From NCBI RefSeq assembly GCF_000002235.5, contig NW_022145599.1, forward strand, positions 4,796,905 to 4,860,904: a DNA stretch of 64,000 nt. The letters run 5' to 3'. The DNA comes from Strongylocentrotus purpuratus. Lineage: Eukaryota > Echinodermata > Echinoidea > Camarodonta > Strongylocentrotidae. Below the pieces are notes generated by a model. The model did not search any database and had not been told where the DNA came from. It saw nothing but the letters and a program-made list of their open reading frames with translations. Of this stretch, positions 12,001 through 21,705 are shown piece after piece. The stretch's first letter is position 1, and each line of letters begins with the position of its first letter. Both the position numbers and the translations under genes were made by a program.

Positions 12001-14978
12001 GAATTTACAGTTCGAGCGTGTCGCTCAGTGACGCCTTTCAAGAAAACCATAAAAATCTTTGAGGTTTGAGAATTTTGTCAGGACTTTTTGCATGTTAGAG
12101 GGTTAGTATGGTAAAAGGAATATAATAAGTAACATTTTGTACAAAAATTACGCTGTACAACTGCGCCATTGCTACTGGTATGGAGACATATGATGTGGAA
12201 CAAATGTAAATAATGTGAAACCATGAAAACTATGATTTTTCTTTCTTTCAGGAAAGCAAATGAGACAGAGACTATAAAAGCCTTCAGAGAGAGAGAAGCA
12301 AAACTACCTTGGGACCTTCTTAGGTATGTTTCTTTTATTGATAAATGATTAATATGTTCCAAATTATATAATCATGCAATATTAATAATTCATAATTGTG
12401 GGTTCTTGTATAGCACTCATATCAGACTTGATACTCCTGGTCCTCCACAATTATTACCCCGGCTTTAGAATGGCTGCCATTATGGTGCTCTAGCAGACAG
12501 AGTTATAAATGTTTTCATATAGATACATCGACATGCACATGCAGCACTGGATAATTTTATTCCACAAGTGAAAGTGTTGTGAAATTATGAATGTCTATTA
12601 CATTTATCAGATTTCTATCAAAACAGGAAATTGTGGAGGAGAGCCAACAAACTTTTTTAGTGCTTTAATCTCCGAAAATACTAATACAGACTTATGTTCT
12701 TGACTTGTCGTGACTTATCTTGTACTTGAATTTCTTGTTCATCTGGGACTGTGCATTATTGTACTCTAATGTTTGTGAAGTCGAAAGCTTATTGTATATC
12801 TGCCTTCATTGCAATTTTGTGTTTCTTTAGACGAGGCTTCATGCAGCTGAGTGCTTCCCCTGAAGCATTCTTGACGTTGAGGGCTCACTTTGCTCGATCG
12901 CATGCTGTCCTGTGTATCTGTCAATACATTCTTGGTATCGGTGATCGCCATCTTTCAAACTTCTTGGTCAGTTTAGAGACAGGAGGCATGGTGGGCATTG
13001 ACTTTGGTCATTCCTTTGGATCAGCTACCCAGGTAAGAAGGCTGCAAACCAGTCATATGTTGTGAGAACAGACTTTATTAGTTTAAGTTGTATTATCATA
13101 AAATGAGAAGGGAACTGTGTCATTTTCTTGCCATTATTGTGTCATTGATTATTTGAGGTTGATTTATTTTCTTCAATTTATTTCACAAAGATGAATAAAA
13201 CCACTTCAAATGCTACTTGTCTAAAGATAAAATAGTACTTTATGTTTTACAGAAGAAATATTCTACATTTTCTTTGTGTCATGTCTACAATTATTCTTGA
13301 CAGTTCTTGCCGATCCCAGAGCTGATCCCATTCCGTGTGACCAGACAGATCATCAACCTCATGCTACCCATGAAGATAGATGGCGTCCTACAGAGTACCA
13401 TGGTTCATACATTGAGGGCGCTTCGTCAGAATCATGAGCTCTTAGTAAACACGATGGATGTGTTTGTGAAAGAGCCATCTCTCGATTGGAAGGTTGGTTT
13501 GTAGACTAAGAAGAAAATGGCTTGTTTTTTAATAGACCTGCAATGCATTGTATTTCATGTTTCTCTCCCTAGCATCTGGTTTCCAACCATTTAATTCACC
13601 TGCTCTGAATAATGGCATCTCTATGTATGGAATCATTTTGCATACATTACTTGTTGCTATGTCGGGCCATCTTCTCACAAGCCTTTTAAATGGCAAGAGA
13701 AGTATTTGTTTGAAATGTATGGAATTTTTAGACATGTCTATTGTATCAAAATAATATCGCTAGTGACATCTGTTTGTCTCGCAATGCATGGTCAACAAGG
13801 GATCAAAAGATCACAAAGTTTCATGCGCCAAGTTATTTGACCGCCAGTCCACCCGTAGAGTATAAAAGACGCTTGCTTACAAATATATTTTATCACATGA
13901 CGAAGTGGCGCACAAAACTTTGAGATCTTTTGATCCCTTGTTGACCATGCATTGCGAGACAAACGAATGTCACTAGCGACATTACTTTCGATACTATATC
14001 CGCAATGAGTAATATATATAGCATTATGTCTATTGGAGTACCTATTATGTGGTGCTTTGAACCTAAATGGAGCCAGAAAAGCTGTTTTAAAAAAGTGGAT
14101 TAAAAAACAAAATGAAATGTGATCATTTTTAAATAATCCTTAATTGCAGTGGCCCTAAACTGGATTTCCTAAATATTTGTTTTGTGATTTGTAGTGTTTC
14201 GCTGTGAAGCAAGCCGATTACCAGAAGTTGTCTGAAGATAGTCGCGAGGACATCTCATGGTACCCTAAGAAAAAGATTAAATTTGCAAAGATGAAACTTC
14301 AAGGTGTTAACTCAACGTACATCACCAAGTAAGTATCCTTTTTCTTTTTCAACCCTTATCCTAAAAGTCCCGGGCCCATATTCAATTCAATACAATATGT
14401 ATAAGACTTGAAAGAAGACAAAAATGGAACTGATAGGCCACTACTGTTGTAATTATTTCACAAAATGTCTAGAGACGGGGCACTGATGCGCTCCTGGACT
14501 GTCAGTGTTGAAATATAATTCCTTGTTTTGGGACCTTTGTGTGACCTGTAGTGAAACACTTTGTGTTTATGAAATCGGACAGAAGAATCATTGTACATTT
14601 TTGAAGCAGTAAGCTGCCTCGTAATGATTAAGATCATGTGCCATATTCACAAAAGTGCAATGAAATTATAACACAAGTAAAGTGTAGGGATGGCTATAGC
14701 AGCAATTCTTGTAACAAGACCATACTTTATTTGATGTTTACTCTTCTATTTTACACTACAGGGCAGAGCTAGAGATGGGGCCGCATTCAAAGGACGCGAG
14801 GGACGCTCCGTTCTTGAAAGCATTGAAGTCTACATGTGGTGGAAATACAGAGAGCAAACGAGCACAATCTAAGTCAAAAGGACTAAGCGTTGAGGATCAA
14901 GTCGCTTGTCTAATTGATCAAGCCACTGACCCTCGTATTCTTGGGAAAACCTACCAGGGATGGGAGCCATGGGTCTAG
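1..14978 (+). CDS. PRKDC: DNA-dependent protein kinase catalytic subunit, C-terminal 17 exons (partial)
   Basis: This encodes the C-terminal ~811 residues of DNA-PKcs, the nuclear PI3K-related Ser/Thr kinase that Ku recruits to DNA ends in non-homologous end joining. I placed exons at 1-27 (partial), 805-893, 1291-1471, 2494-2663, 3138-3260, 4037-4213, 5025-5201, 8174-8242, 8696-8828, 9687-9975, 10373-10468, 11458-11550, 12252-12323, 12831-13032, 13304-13492, 14195-14328 and 14762-14978. All junctions are GT-AG and the phases agree throughout. Visible signatures are [16 protein letters not shown] (FAT region), [15 protein letters not shown] and [12 protein letters not shown] (kinase N-lobe), [11 protein letters not shown] (catalytic loop), [10 protein letters not shown] (Mg-binding loop) and the FATC ending GWEPWV. 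The human protein is about 4,100 aa, so roughly four fifths of the gene lies upstream of the window. No inactivating change is seen. The identification rests on recognised family sequence; the exon at 1-27 is the least certain. Confidence 0.95.
424..582. mobile_element. MITE-like element with ~34-bp terminal inverted repeats
   Basis: The left arm starts GGAGGTTTAAAT and runs to CATGGT at 457. The right arm, 549-582, is its imperfect reverse complement ending TTTAAACCTCC. The inner ~90 bp is non-coding. It sits in the first PRKDC intron of the window. No target-site duplication was convincing, so the superfamily is unknown. Confidence 0.75.
1648..1722. repeat. Hairpin, 27-bp arms
   Basis: TATTATTACCCCGGTCACTG (1648 on) is repeated in inverted form at 1696-1722 with one mismatch, around a ~21-base loop. 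It looks like a minimal MITE or a deletion derivative, inside a PRKDC intron. Confidence 0.75.
1960..2500. repeat. SINE scrap and ~130-bp tandem repeats overlapping a PRKDC splice acceptor
   Basis: GGGTAGAAAGTG...GTATTTAATG units occur at about 2034-2145 and 2170-2275, and a shorter copy at 2425-2495. The last one supplies the acceptor TTTAATGTCAG of the exon at 2494. The sequence CTGAGTACCCACTT...GGGTAGAAAGTG resembles part of the tRNA-derived SINE at 8986-9282. Poly-A runs near 2330 and 2350 separate the copies. Confidence 0.65.
4385..4610. mobile_element. Degenerate tRNA-derived SINE copy
   Basis: GGGTACCCATTTAACACCTG followed by GGTGGAGAGTGCCGAATG matches the body of the better-preserved SINE at 8986-9282. 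The tRNA-like end (GGATTCAAACTTTCAACCCT, then a sequence like GGATGGAGAGTCAAG) is still discernible but mutated. It lies in a PRKDC intron. Confidence 0.55.
5392..5461. mobile_element. Left part of a MITE split by a LINE
   Basis: TACCTTGGTCACAATGCCAA begins this piece. Its partner end, ATTGGTGTGACTAAGGTATA, lies at about 7418-7437 beyond the LINE. Complete relatives are at 7588-7720 and 17052-17166, with ends of the form ACCTYGGTCACACCAA. The LINE therefore appears to have landed inside this element. Confidence 0.55.
5505..7355 (-). CDS. Non-LTR retrotransposon reverse transcriptase, 616 codons open, 5'-truncated
   Basis: This long open frame is antisense within the PRKDC intron 5202-8173. 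The residues seen are a coiled, Lys/Glu-rich N-terminus (1-90), a GFDNI-type thumb/finger start (~156), [13 protein letters not shown] (~212), [11 protein letters not shown] with the first catalytic Asp (~280-290), [15 protein letters not shown] (~337), the RT active site YADDTTLL (380-387), and a C-terminal [12 protein letters not shown] motif (~560). No apurinic endonuclease domain precedes it, so the copy is 5'-truncated. Intact YADD and the absence of stops suggest a recent insertion. Clade assignment (RTE-like or other) is uncertain. It is not a host gene. Confidence 0.9.
   Translation of the reverse strand: MRDACELRRKARVTKLNSPHNNHNIMKYRHLNKKVKYEVKKWKRETLKKEVEEMEAAQARNDSHELFKKVRKLAGEKEKIQPAAKNKEGVLKTAPGDVLDCWKEHFSTHLNTEFPRDTNTLCNIPEPPPTENQTSPFTIEEVKAAIKALKNNKATGFDNIAAETLKAGGPAMAQILLKIINTAFTQGKTPVEWSKGLITPVHKKGDKLDPANYRAITLLSVPAKVFCRMVLSRIQGTIEEHLSEEQCGFRSSRRTTDAIFIVRQVLEKAKERHIPIHWNFVDFKAAFDTVWRDALWKCLLSIGVETNLIDLIKYMYDQTKCAVIVNRKVTEWFQVKTGVRQGCLLSPSLFNIFLEFVMADVKNLDSGVQMGGIRFNNIRYADDTTLLELIYDKLQISTNKLVEVCGKWGMKINTAKCRIMTTDDGETSIDGNPIEKVEDFVFLGSVVPSVTKDVKRRTNLASWAFGRLRNNIWTNQDISRALKVRIYNALIRPIATYGSETWTPRKTDRDKLETFEMRCLRTIAGVHLLDKIRSVDIRKSLKISKTINEEISNRRLKWFGHVVRMPQERLPIQVHTNDFTVPRPPGRPPLRWKDQIRQDSRLSLEAAQHQAQDRNE
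7440..7990. repeat. Decayed copies of the 3' end of a PRKDC exon plus a MITE
   Basis: GAAGAAGGTTGGAAGGGCAA (about 7455), GGAAGAAGGTCGGAAGGGTA (about 7549) and GAAGCAGGACCTTGCTGGGG (about 7750) resemble the end of the exon at 5025-5201 with its donor (GGACCTTACTGGAAGAAATT and following). Another copy lies near 5300-5380. Between them at 7588-7720 sits a MITE ending in CTTGGTGTGACCAAAGT. None of these copies looks like a usable exon. Confidence 0.5.
8986..9282 (-). mobile_element. tRNA-derived SINE
   Basis: On the minus strand a tRNA-like head is visible: TGGTCGAGTGGATACGTCGC (A-box region), then GGTTCGAGTCCC at 9225-9214, which fits the Pol III B box GGTTCRANTCC. The body (TTCACCTGGGTGGAGTGTGG in + sense) and an AAGCGCTATATAAGC-like tail with an (ATT)n run complete it. 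Degraded relatives are at 1960-2060, 4385-4610, 16105-16160 and 34345-34420. It lies in a PRKDC intron. Confidence 0.75.
9687..9975 (+). CDS. PRKDC: PRKDC exon: kinase N-lobe (ATP-binding)
   Basis: This is the longest exon in the window (289 nt). It begins [20 protein letters not shown] and runs through the N-lobe to [20 protein letters not shown] contains the PIKK ATP-contacting lysine, the counterpart of the human LVKGGEDLRQDQR block; here the first G of the GG pair is [13 protein letters not shown] corresponds to the beta-strand preceding it. The exon is entered in phase 1 and left in phase 2. Confidence 0.95.
10096..10242. repeat. Trinucleotide-rich microsatellite (GAT/ACT/AAT)n
   Basis: This is a compound simple repeat of GAT, ACT and AAT units in the PRKDC intron between 9975 and 10373. 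It makes spurious low-complexity reading frames on both strands (poly-Ile/Met), which are not genes. Confidence 0.9.
10595..11181. mobile_element. Non-autonomous DNA transposon with TACYGTA ends
   Basis: The left end reads TACTGTATTCTCCGTGTATG and the right end GGTGCGTCTTATAAAC...TTTACGGTA. A subterminal GTCGGGGGTGCATCTTATAG on the left mirrors the right. The same ends and interior (AAATTTGTCTGTCATCTT, TTATTTGTGACAAGTT) recur at 61354-61950. No transposase is seen. It lies in a PRKDC intron. Confidence 0.7.
12831..13032 (+). CDS. PRKDC: PRKDC exon: catalytic and activation loops
   Basis: This exon carries the catalytic loop [12 protein letters not shown] (Asp and Asn of the PIKK DRHxxN motif both present) and the metal-binding loop [10 protein letters not shown]. 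It continues into the next exon (13304-13492), which starts [15 protein letters not shown], the activation segment. All residues needed for catalysis are intact, so the kinase is expected to be active. Confidence 0.95.
13756..13980. mobile_element. MITE with ~65-bp terminal inverted repeats
   Basis: The left arm, TCGCTAGTGACATCTGTTTG onward to about 13820, pairs with a right arm at about 13913-13980 ending GTCACTAGCGA. The core block CAATGCATGGTCAACAAGGG appears inverted in both arms. It lies in the PRKDC intron 13493-14194. Confidence 0.85.
14762..14978 (+). CDS. PRKDC: PRKDC terminal exon: FATC domain and stop
   Basis: The last coding exon ends [18 protein letters not shown]...GWEPWV followed by TAG at 14976-14978. 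The ending matches the FATC signature of DNA-PKcs, which in vertebrates ends in GWEPWM. From about 14889 onward this exon and the 3'UTR have a second copy at 32945-36026 (see that entry), and a partial tandem copy directly downstream at about 15046-15175. Confidence 0.95.
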
Positions 14979-17500
14979 GTCTATTGGTCATTCATCACTG
15001 GAACATCAGATGGACTTCATAAGAGCAAGTAAGCATTGTGTCCGTCTAAAGGACTAAGCGTTGAGGATCAAGCAACTTACCCTCATATTCTAGGGAAAAC
15101 TTGGCAGGGATGAGAACCATGGGTCTAGGCCTATTGATCAGTCATTACTGGAACATCAGATGGACTTCATTAAAGTTGGATTGTACATGTCATGTTTTGA
15201 TATCATTGTATGAGGTATTGCATGGTACAGCATAAATAGTAAATAGTTTTTAGAACCACAAGGTACCTTTCCACTAGCTTTGGTTATTATCTTAAAAGAT
15301 AGAGATAAACTTAGAAATTCTGTTCTCAAAGTTCCTTAACAGGTTCGGATGAATAGTACCAGTAAGGCATATTTTTTAAAATTAACAATCACATTGTCAT
15401 TGAAATATCATTGTTGATTAGTCATTGTGAAACATCTACTCTAGAAATATTCAAGAAATTGGGTATGTACATTTGGTACATGTGTTCTTTGCCTCTTACT
15501 AGTGCTTCCTGTAGAATGTAAAATATATGAATAAAATGTTGCATTAGTAAAGGCATGAAGTAATAGTGTATAATCAACTCAGTCTTGGTCAGCGTATTTT
15601 AACCTTAGAGCCACTCGGCCTGTACAGTTTTGAAAAGCAACACATTAATGTACATGTAGAAAGGAAGAGAACTGAAAATCTGAATAAAATGTGGATGTGT
15701 GAATTATATTTCTTACAAGTACAGATAGAGTTATGTACACATTTACTTGTATCAATAAGCAGTAGTTACTTGCAATGTCTAATTCACTTTAATTCACAGC
15801 AGAATTAGTCGATTGAATGTATTTTCTTCTTGTGATTGCCGGTGAGCTCTGCAATACAGCAATCAATATCATAATGCAGAGAAGTAAAATTCTGTCAGAA
15901 GGGCTTACTACAGGATGTTTGGATGTAATTATTTGTATTCCATACATGTACAAAATGAAATATGGTTATAAACAAACCTGTTGAGCAGTCTATTATTGAA
16001 TAAGAGCAGACTGTTTAAAGAAGGCAGTAGATATTGAATAATCTACAGGTAGTAATGTGAGTTCGTGAAATTCATAATATATACTCAGAAGGTAATAGTG
16101 TATTTGTAAAGCGCTTAGAGACATTTTTATTAAGCGCTATATAAAAGCTAAATATTATTAAGAGCACTAATTCATATACATTCAAACCTGCTTTAGTGAA
16201 AACCTGTCTACAAAGACCACATTTTGTATTTCCCTTGGGTGGTCTTTATAGACATGTTCCATTATACAAGAACACAGTGTCAACAATCCAGGGTTCCCAC
16301 GGTCATGAAAAAACCATGGAAAGTCATGGAAAATGTTTAAAAAATCTCCCAGTCATGAAAAGTCAATGACATTGATTGTGAGTGTGGGACGTATGTGGCT
16401 AAGGCAGCCAGTTTGAACTGACGATGTACCTGGTATCCATATGCCTCTCAACAAATTGTTTATTATGTATTGACTAAATCTGAGTGATAGCTCAAGTTTG
16501 GATGATGCGACATTTTAGGTATCTCTGCATTCATCATGTCAGATAGAAATATATTAGATCTGTTTGTCGCATATTTATATGAATACCTGCTGAAATACGA
16601 CCCTATGCGACTGAATTATCAAGAGCATTTTATTTCAATTATATTGTTTTTTATTCCATCTCAAAATTGACTGATTGAGCAATAAGATTAAGAATGATCA
16701 ACATTCCTCTTGAGTGATTTTTATTCCCTTTCTGTGCAGTTGTTAAAATACCAAGTGATTAATTATGTGCATCAATGAATATGGTAAACCTATATAATAA
16801 GAAAGTCAATCAAGCTTTATACATTTCATTTAACCCATTGCTTACTGGAACCTTGTGGTCCCTGTGTTAAGCCTATGGGAATTAGATAAATCAGTAGCCA
16901 ACGGGTTAAAAAATGCTAGTCTGTAAAATGAAGCTTTTGAACTTACTCAGTTTAGTATCTATCCTACATGTAATGTATCTTTGAGATGCCATTTTGCAAA
17001 TTTGCAAAGAAATTATTTTTTCACATGACGAATGTGCCATATCTAATCCCTCAGTCACACCAACAAAACCAACATCACGCCGACAACAGACCAGCTAAAA
17101 GATTACATTACCCCTGTGGTAAAAAATAAGTCAGCTTGGAGTCAGTTTGGTGGCGTGACCGAGGTATATTAAAAAAATATTAGAAAGCTAGTTTAGTGTG
17201 TTTATCCGCCTTTTTCTTTAGGCACTTATTATGCAGTTTATTTTTAACACATGATCTCATTCCATGTACCCAAATCTTGTTTCATGTGTATCGTTTGTAG
17301 AATATCAAGCTTAAGCTGTACATGTCTTTTTGTGTATTTTGTTTCTGTGTTACAGTCCTGTGTAGCAAGAAACAGTAGAAGTGAACTTGAAGTGGGACTA
17401 TAAAAATAAGAAGCATTTTCATTGTTACTACTGTGACTTTCATGTACTAAATATTACTTTTATGACATCACTTTTCACAATAAATAATAGACTACAAGAG
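14979..17500 (+). other. PRKDC: PRKDC 3' untranslated region with three poly(A) signal candidates
   Basis: No gene follows the PRKDC stop. AATAAA hexamers lie at 15530-15535, 15683-15688 and 17479-17484. The last is in the stretch that is copied downstream of the immunoglobulin gene, and there it is tandemly triplicated. A tandem copy of the exon end lies at about 15046-15175. SINE-tail-like sequence (AAGCGCTTAGAGAC type) lies near 16105-16160, and a possible hAT-like end (GGGTTCCCACGGTCATGAAA) near 16290. Which signal is used cannot be told from sequence. Confidence 0.6.
17052..17166. mobile_element. Short MITE, ACCTCGGTCACGCCA family
   Basis: CCTCAGTCACACCAACAAAA at the left is mirrored by TTTGGTGGCGTGACCGAGGT at the right. 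It is the same family as the copies at 5392/7437 and 7588-7720. It is absent from the duplicated PRKDC tail at 34.5 kb, so the insertion postdates the duplication or was lost there. Confidence 0.65.
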
Positions 17501-18426
17501 AAATACATTTTCTGAATGTTTTCATTTGATTTCTTAAATGTACACAATAAGCATGATTTATGCCTTGTATATAAATATGATGGAAGTTAAAGAAGGGCAC
17601 ACACAACAGTTTTTCCTGAACAAGAATGTAGTCGTTCTTCTTCGTCAAATCCTCCTGTACATTAGGGATACAAATCAATCATCCTAAAAACAATACAAGG
17701 TGAATTTCTATGATTACTTGTGTGTACATGACATTTAGTATCAACGTACAAAACATTACTCTCCATAACCAATAGTGGCAACTGCAGATGAAGATGTACA
17801 CTAATCGAGTACATATGTTTTCTACTGGTATTTGTATTCATGCAACATTTGAATCAATTTTATTAAAATTAAAACCTGAACTTGAGTCTTCAAATGTAAA
17901 ATGAACTTTTTCCCATGATAAATATTTCGTTTGAATACCATAATGAACAAGAAATTGACAGTGAAAGTACAATTTCATTTTGTTTTTATCCATTTCCATC
18001 CTCTGGTATGAAAATTAATTAAACTGTCAAATCATCAGGCAAACTATAATTTTTATTTCAATTTCTTGATGAATAGGATGTTATCTCGGCCTGGACCTAA
18101 TATGATTCTTAATGGAATTTGTTATCTAACAAATAACCATGTTTTAAGAGGAAATATTTGACACAAGACATTTCTCCCCTGTCTATTACAGATCAAGTGA
18201 GCAATGATTTATGGGTCTTTCAACAATTTTTAGTTAATAGGCTATAAATACATGTGTGTATATTGATATTTAGAAACAATACACAATGAAAATATGCGAA
18301 GAATTCGCTTTTCTATAAGAGGATTATATCTTACATAAATTGTCTGCGCAGAGCTAAAGGGGTGTTAATGATGAAGGATGCATGTAGTAGAACACCATAA
18401 AAGCACGCAGCAGACAGTATCTTAAT
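17500..18426. other. No gene; left copy of the duplicated PRKDC 3' flank
   Basis: No coding signal. The sequence up to about 18377 has a clear second copy ending near 36026. After 18377 the two copies diverge abruptly. Confidence 0.7.
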
Positions 18427-18445
18427 GGGGGGGGGGGGGGGGGGG
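18427..18445 (+). repeat. Poly-G run (19 G)
   Basis: This is the first of many long G or C homopolymers between 18.4 and 30.6 kb. Others include 20290-20310, 20915-20930, 21035-21050, 28505-28515 and 30393-30415, with a further run at 41233-41254. Confidence 0.95.
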
Positions 18446-18449
18446 CTCC

Positions 18450-19598
18450 TCTCCTTTTTACTTCTGAACTGTAATTCCATCAAGATGAAAAACCCTTCAA
18501 TTCAATTTCATTCTAATGCCAATGGAAAAACCTTTATATTGACTGGGAGAATGTTCCATCATCCATGTCTTCACAGTTCTGGGGGAGGAGTTTTTATATT
18601 GCTGAGTCGTGGGTTAAGGTGTGGTCGAGATATCCTTGTGCGTGAACAGCTCTTGTTAATCTTGTGGATTTGGTGATGTGTGCCTCTGACAGGCGCGGAT
18701 CAAGGAATTGTCATTGACCTCTTCCTCTCATGTTTCTGCTTCTATTAAAACCATCTTTATATCAGGGAGGACTTCTCCTTCAAGGTGTTAACATCCCCAA
18801 GACCTTTGAGAACGTCTATAGCACACGATGGCCCGTATTTTTCGAACTTTTGAACATTTAAAACCGATGATTACCGGTATTTTATGCTTTTGTTCAAAAT
18901 AATCAGAAGGTAGTCTGCGCTCTAACTTTTCTTTGTTAAACGTGATTTCAGACAAAGGGTCGGTTCAACTAATATTTGGTAAATTGCGGTCTAATAATTT
19001 TCTGGGTCTACATTCCCGTCTTTTGAAGCTTATTTGTTGGTGATCTGGCGCAAAGCGTAGCAGAGCACCTCAGTTGATTTCGTCAGAATCTATCGTTTTC
19101 TTCGATTTTTCCTTCTTTTTCCAACAAAAAGGGGGAGCATATGGAAACGTATCATCCACTCAATCTGACTTGCGTGCATAGAACAAATAAGCATTTTTCC
19201 ATGAAAAAGTGAAGTTTTCTAAAAATGTGCGCTTCTTTCCAGCATTGGGGCGCCCGGAAGTCACTCGGGTAACATTTCATAAAGTATAATATAAAAAGAC
19301 TATATGCAAATTTTCTGTACTTTCGTCGGAAAAAATACATTTATCCAGCACAATGTTGTCTCTTTTTGCGTTGGAGAAGAGCAAATACCGAGTTTCAATC
19401 ACACTTTGGCCGCTCTCGCAAACTCTCACTCGTTTCACTGTGTTCAAGCGACTTTGGGGCAAGCGGTTAATGAAAATACTTATCGCCGGACTTATCGTTA
19501 GCTTTCTTCTGGTATTAAACTTGTTTTGATTGATTGTATAGTTTTGTCGGAATAAAGGAAACAAAAAGGCTCGACCAATAACTTATCAGCGTCTGAAT
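18450..19598. other. No gene recognised
   Basis: Only short unsupported frames are present. The stretch 19050-19500 is somewhat richer in CG than its surroundings. Nothing here resembles a known exon, RNA gene or transposon end. Confidence 0.5.
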
Positions 19599-19646
19599 TG
19601 ACCTTTTGACCTTGAATTCCCTGATGCAAGCGCACTAATGACGTCA
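19599..19646. promoter_or_regulatory. Possible nuclear-receptor and CRE motif cluster
   Basis: TGACCTTTTGACCTTGA (19599-19615) is two nuclear-receptor half-sites in direct repeat, spacing 2. On the minus strand the outer half-site reads TCAAGGTCA, an ERR/SF-1-type extended half-site. A perfect palindromic CRE, TGACGTCA, lies at 19639-19646. No adjacent gene start is seen, so the function is conjecture. Confidence 0.3.
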
Positions 19647-19839
19647 TCTTCACTAAATCGGTCTCTTTTATCGTAAAATGCGACACTTTCACAATGTTTA
19701 TACATCTTTTTTTATTATTAGTATAAAGATATAATATATTTCTTCTGATATTACTGAAGTTTGGGTTTTATTCAATGAGTAATTTTAAAATAAGAGCCAT
19801 TTTACTGTTTTAATTTACTGGATATGGTACCATCATGGG

Positions 19840-20310
19840 TGTCGATCCCGGGGGGATGGGGGATATATCCCCCCCCCCCCCCAATAATTCACCATCAAAA
19901 AAAAAAATAATAATGATGAGAGCCCGATGAGAGTAGTTAATGGTTATTACTCGCAAGATGACCATCAATATACACATTTTGCTATCTCATTTTCATAATA
20001 CATACATATATAAATAGAAAACGAAGTAAATAAGACGACCGTATATGACACAAGTATAAATTTAATTCTCGCTCATACGGCTTCATCAGGAATTGATGAA
20101 TTTATTCAATTTATTCAATCAACAGCATCATAGAAATGCAGTGCGCCAAATGAAAAGCCGCAGAGTAAAAAGCAACGAGCTTAGTAAATGTTAAGCGCGA
20201 AGCGCAAAAGTGCAAAAAAGCAGAAGAGAGTGGGAGAGAGAGATAATGAGAGACAGAGAGGATACAGGCGCGTAGCCAGGGGGTGGTGGGGGCGGTCGCC
20301 CCCCCCCCCA
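19840..20310. repeat. G/C homopolymer-bearing repeat ends
   Basis: GTCGATCCCGGGGGGATGGG with a C run (about 19840-19885), and GGCGCGTAGCCAGGGGGTGG with a C run (about 20268-20310), look like transposon termini of the type that give GGCGGATCCAGGGGG in many invertebrate genomes. No complete element could be bounded. Confidence 0.4.
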
Positions 20311-20359
20311 AAAAAAGAGAGAGAGAAAGAAGATAGGAAGATGACGTAGGAAGACAAAA

Positions 20360-20580
20360 GGATTAAGAGTCGAGAACGGTACAACGAATCGTCTTCTTTC
20401 TCTAATAATTTAATGAAACGTCGAAGCTTCCGCGCTTCGCGCGTGAAGGAGGGGGGGGGAGTGGACTGAATTCAGGAAGGATTAAGAGTCGAGAATGGTA
20501 CAACGATTCGTCTTCTTTCTCTAATAATTTAATGAAACGTCAAAGCTTCCGCGCTTCGCGCAGGAAGGGTGAAACTTTCC
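20360..20580 (+). repeat. Two copies of a ~110-bp minisatellite unit
   Basis: Each unit reads GGATTAAGAGTCGAGAAYGG, then ACAACGAWTCGTCTTCTTTC, then AATTTAATGAAACGTC, then CTTCCGCGCTTCGCGC. The same unit forms an eight-copy array at 27393-28262. Confidence 0.85.
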
Positions 20581-20977
20581 CTCCCTGCACCCACCCCCTA
20601 GGAGGTACTCACTCCCGCCCCCCCCCCCTAAATTATAATCCTGCCTATATGCTTGAGAGGATAATAACCCAGGTAGCAAGCCCATGTGGGACTCACATGG
20701 GTCCCATATTCTCTAAAATGTTATCTTTATTGAGGGTGACTTGAAAAGGTTAATAACTTGGAAGGGAGGGGGTGCAACCTGCCACACGCCTCTACCTCTT
20801 GTTTGCTTTGACCCATTGCCGAAAATATTTTGGCACCTATCATCCCCCCCAACCGAGGATACAAATCGACACCCTTGCGTACCATTAAAGTCGCAGGGTA
20901 GAAAGATCCCGGCCCCCCCCCCCCCCCCCACTCAGGTTTCAAAATGACCGCATGCGTGTTGCCAAAATGTCCTTTTC

Positions 20978-21135
20978 GTAACAAAAGAAAAAGGTCGAGC
21001 CGTATTGACTTTACACACCGGACTTTTGCTGAAAAGGGGGGGGGGGGGGTGCGGAAAAAGGCTCGTATACAAAAGAAAAAGGTCGAGCCGTATTGACTTT
21101 ACACACCGGACTTTTGCTGAAAAGGGGGGGGGGGT
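20978..21135 (+). repeat. Tandem duplication, ~90-bp unit, ending in G runs
   Basis: AAAAGAAAAAGGTCGAGCCG, TTGACTTTACACACCGGACT and TTTTGCTGAAAAGG followed by poly-G occur twice in direct order (about 20983-21050 and 21071-21135). Non-coding. Confidence 0.85.
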
Positions 21136-21309
21136 GGTCGGTTGGAACACGCATATGCGTACCCTAAATAACACTGAGTGGGGGGGCCGGGAGAAAGATG
21201 CATTTGCCAACCGCGCCAAATTTAATTTACGTTCCGACATTCTGTTAAATGGGTTCGTGTTGTTAAGAATCCACTGCTTTCTGCTCCAACAAACGTCCAC
21301 ATGCGGAGT

Positions 21310-21606
21310 CGTTTGTCAACTAAATTATTCAAATTTATGGATGCTTCCTAGCTTAAATCCCAGGTGTTTGTGTTGCTGTTGAAGCATTTTATTCACCTGC
21401 TATCATTCTTTGTACTCCAATTGCCAGAACGCAAATTTCATTTTGGTTTTATCGTTTCATCAGAGTCGTTTATCAACTATATGTATTCAAATTTATGAAT
21501 GCTTCCTCCCCATGTGTTTGTGGTGTTTAATGCATTTCATTCACCTGTTATTATTCTTTTTTCTCCAATTGTTAGAATACAAAATGCATTTTGGTTTTAT
21601 AGTTTC
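21310..21606 (+). repeat. Tandem duplication, ~150-bp unit
   Basis: GTCGTTTGTCAACTAAATTA at 21309 and GTCGTTTATCAACTATATGT at 21464 begin two copies. Both continue through ATGCTTCC, TTCACCTGYTATYATTCTTT and CATTTTGGTTTTAT. Non-coding. Confidence 0.8.
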
Positions 21607-21705
21607 ATGCAATAAGTAAGTCAATAAAAGAGTATGTTCTGCACAATAAAAACAATGTGTGTCCCTATTGTAGAATGTAATTTGTCCCCTCATTTTGTAA
21701 TAGTT

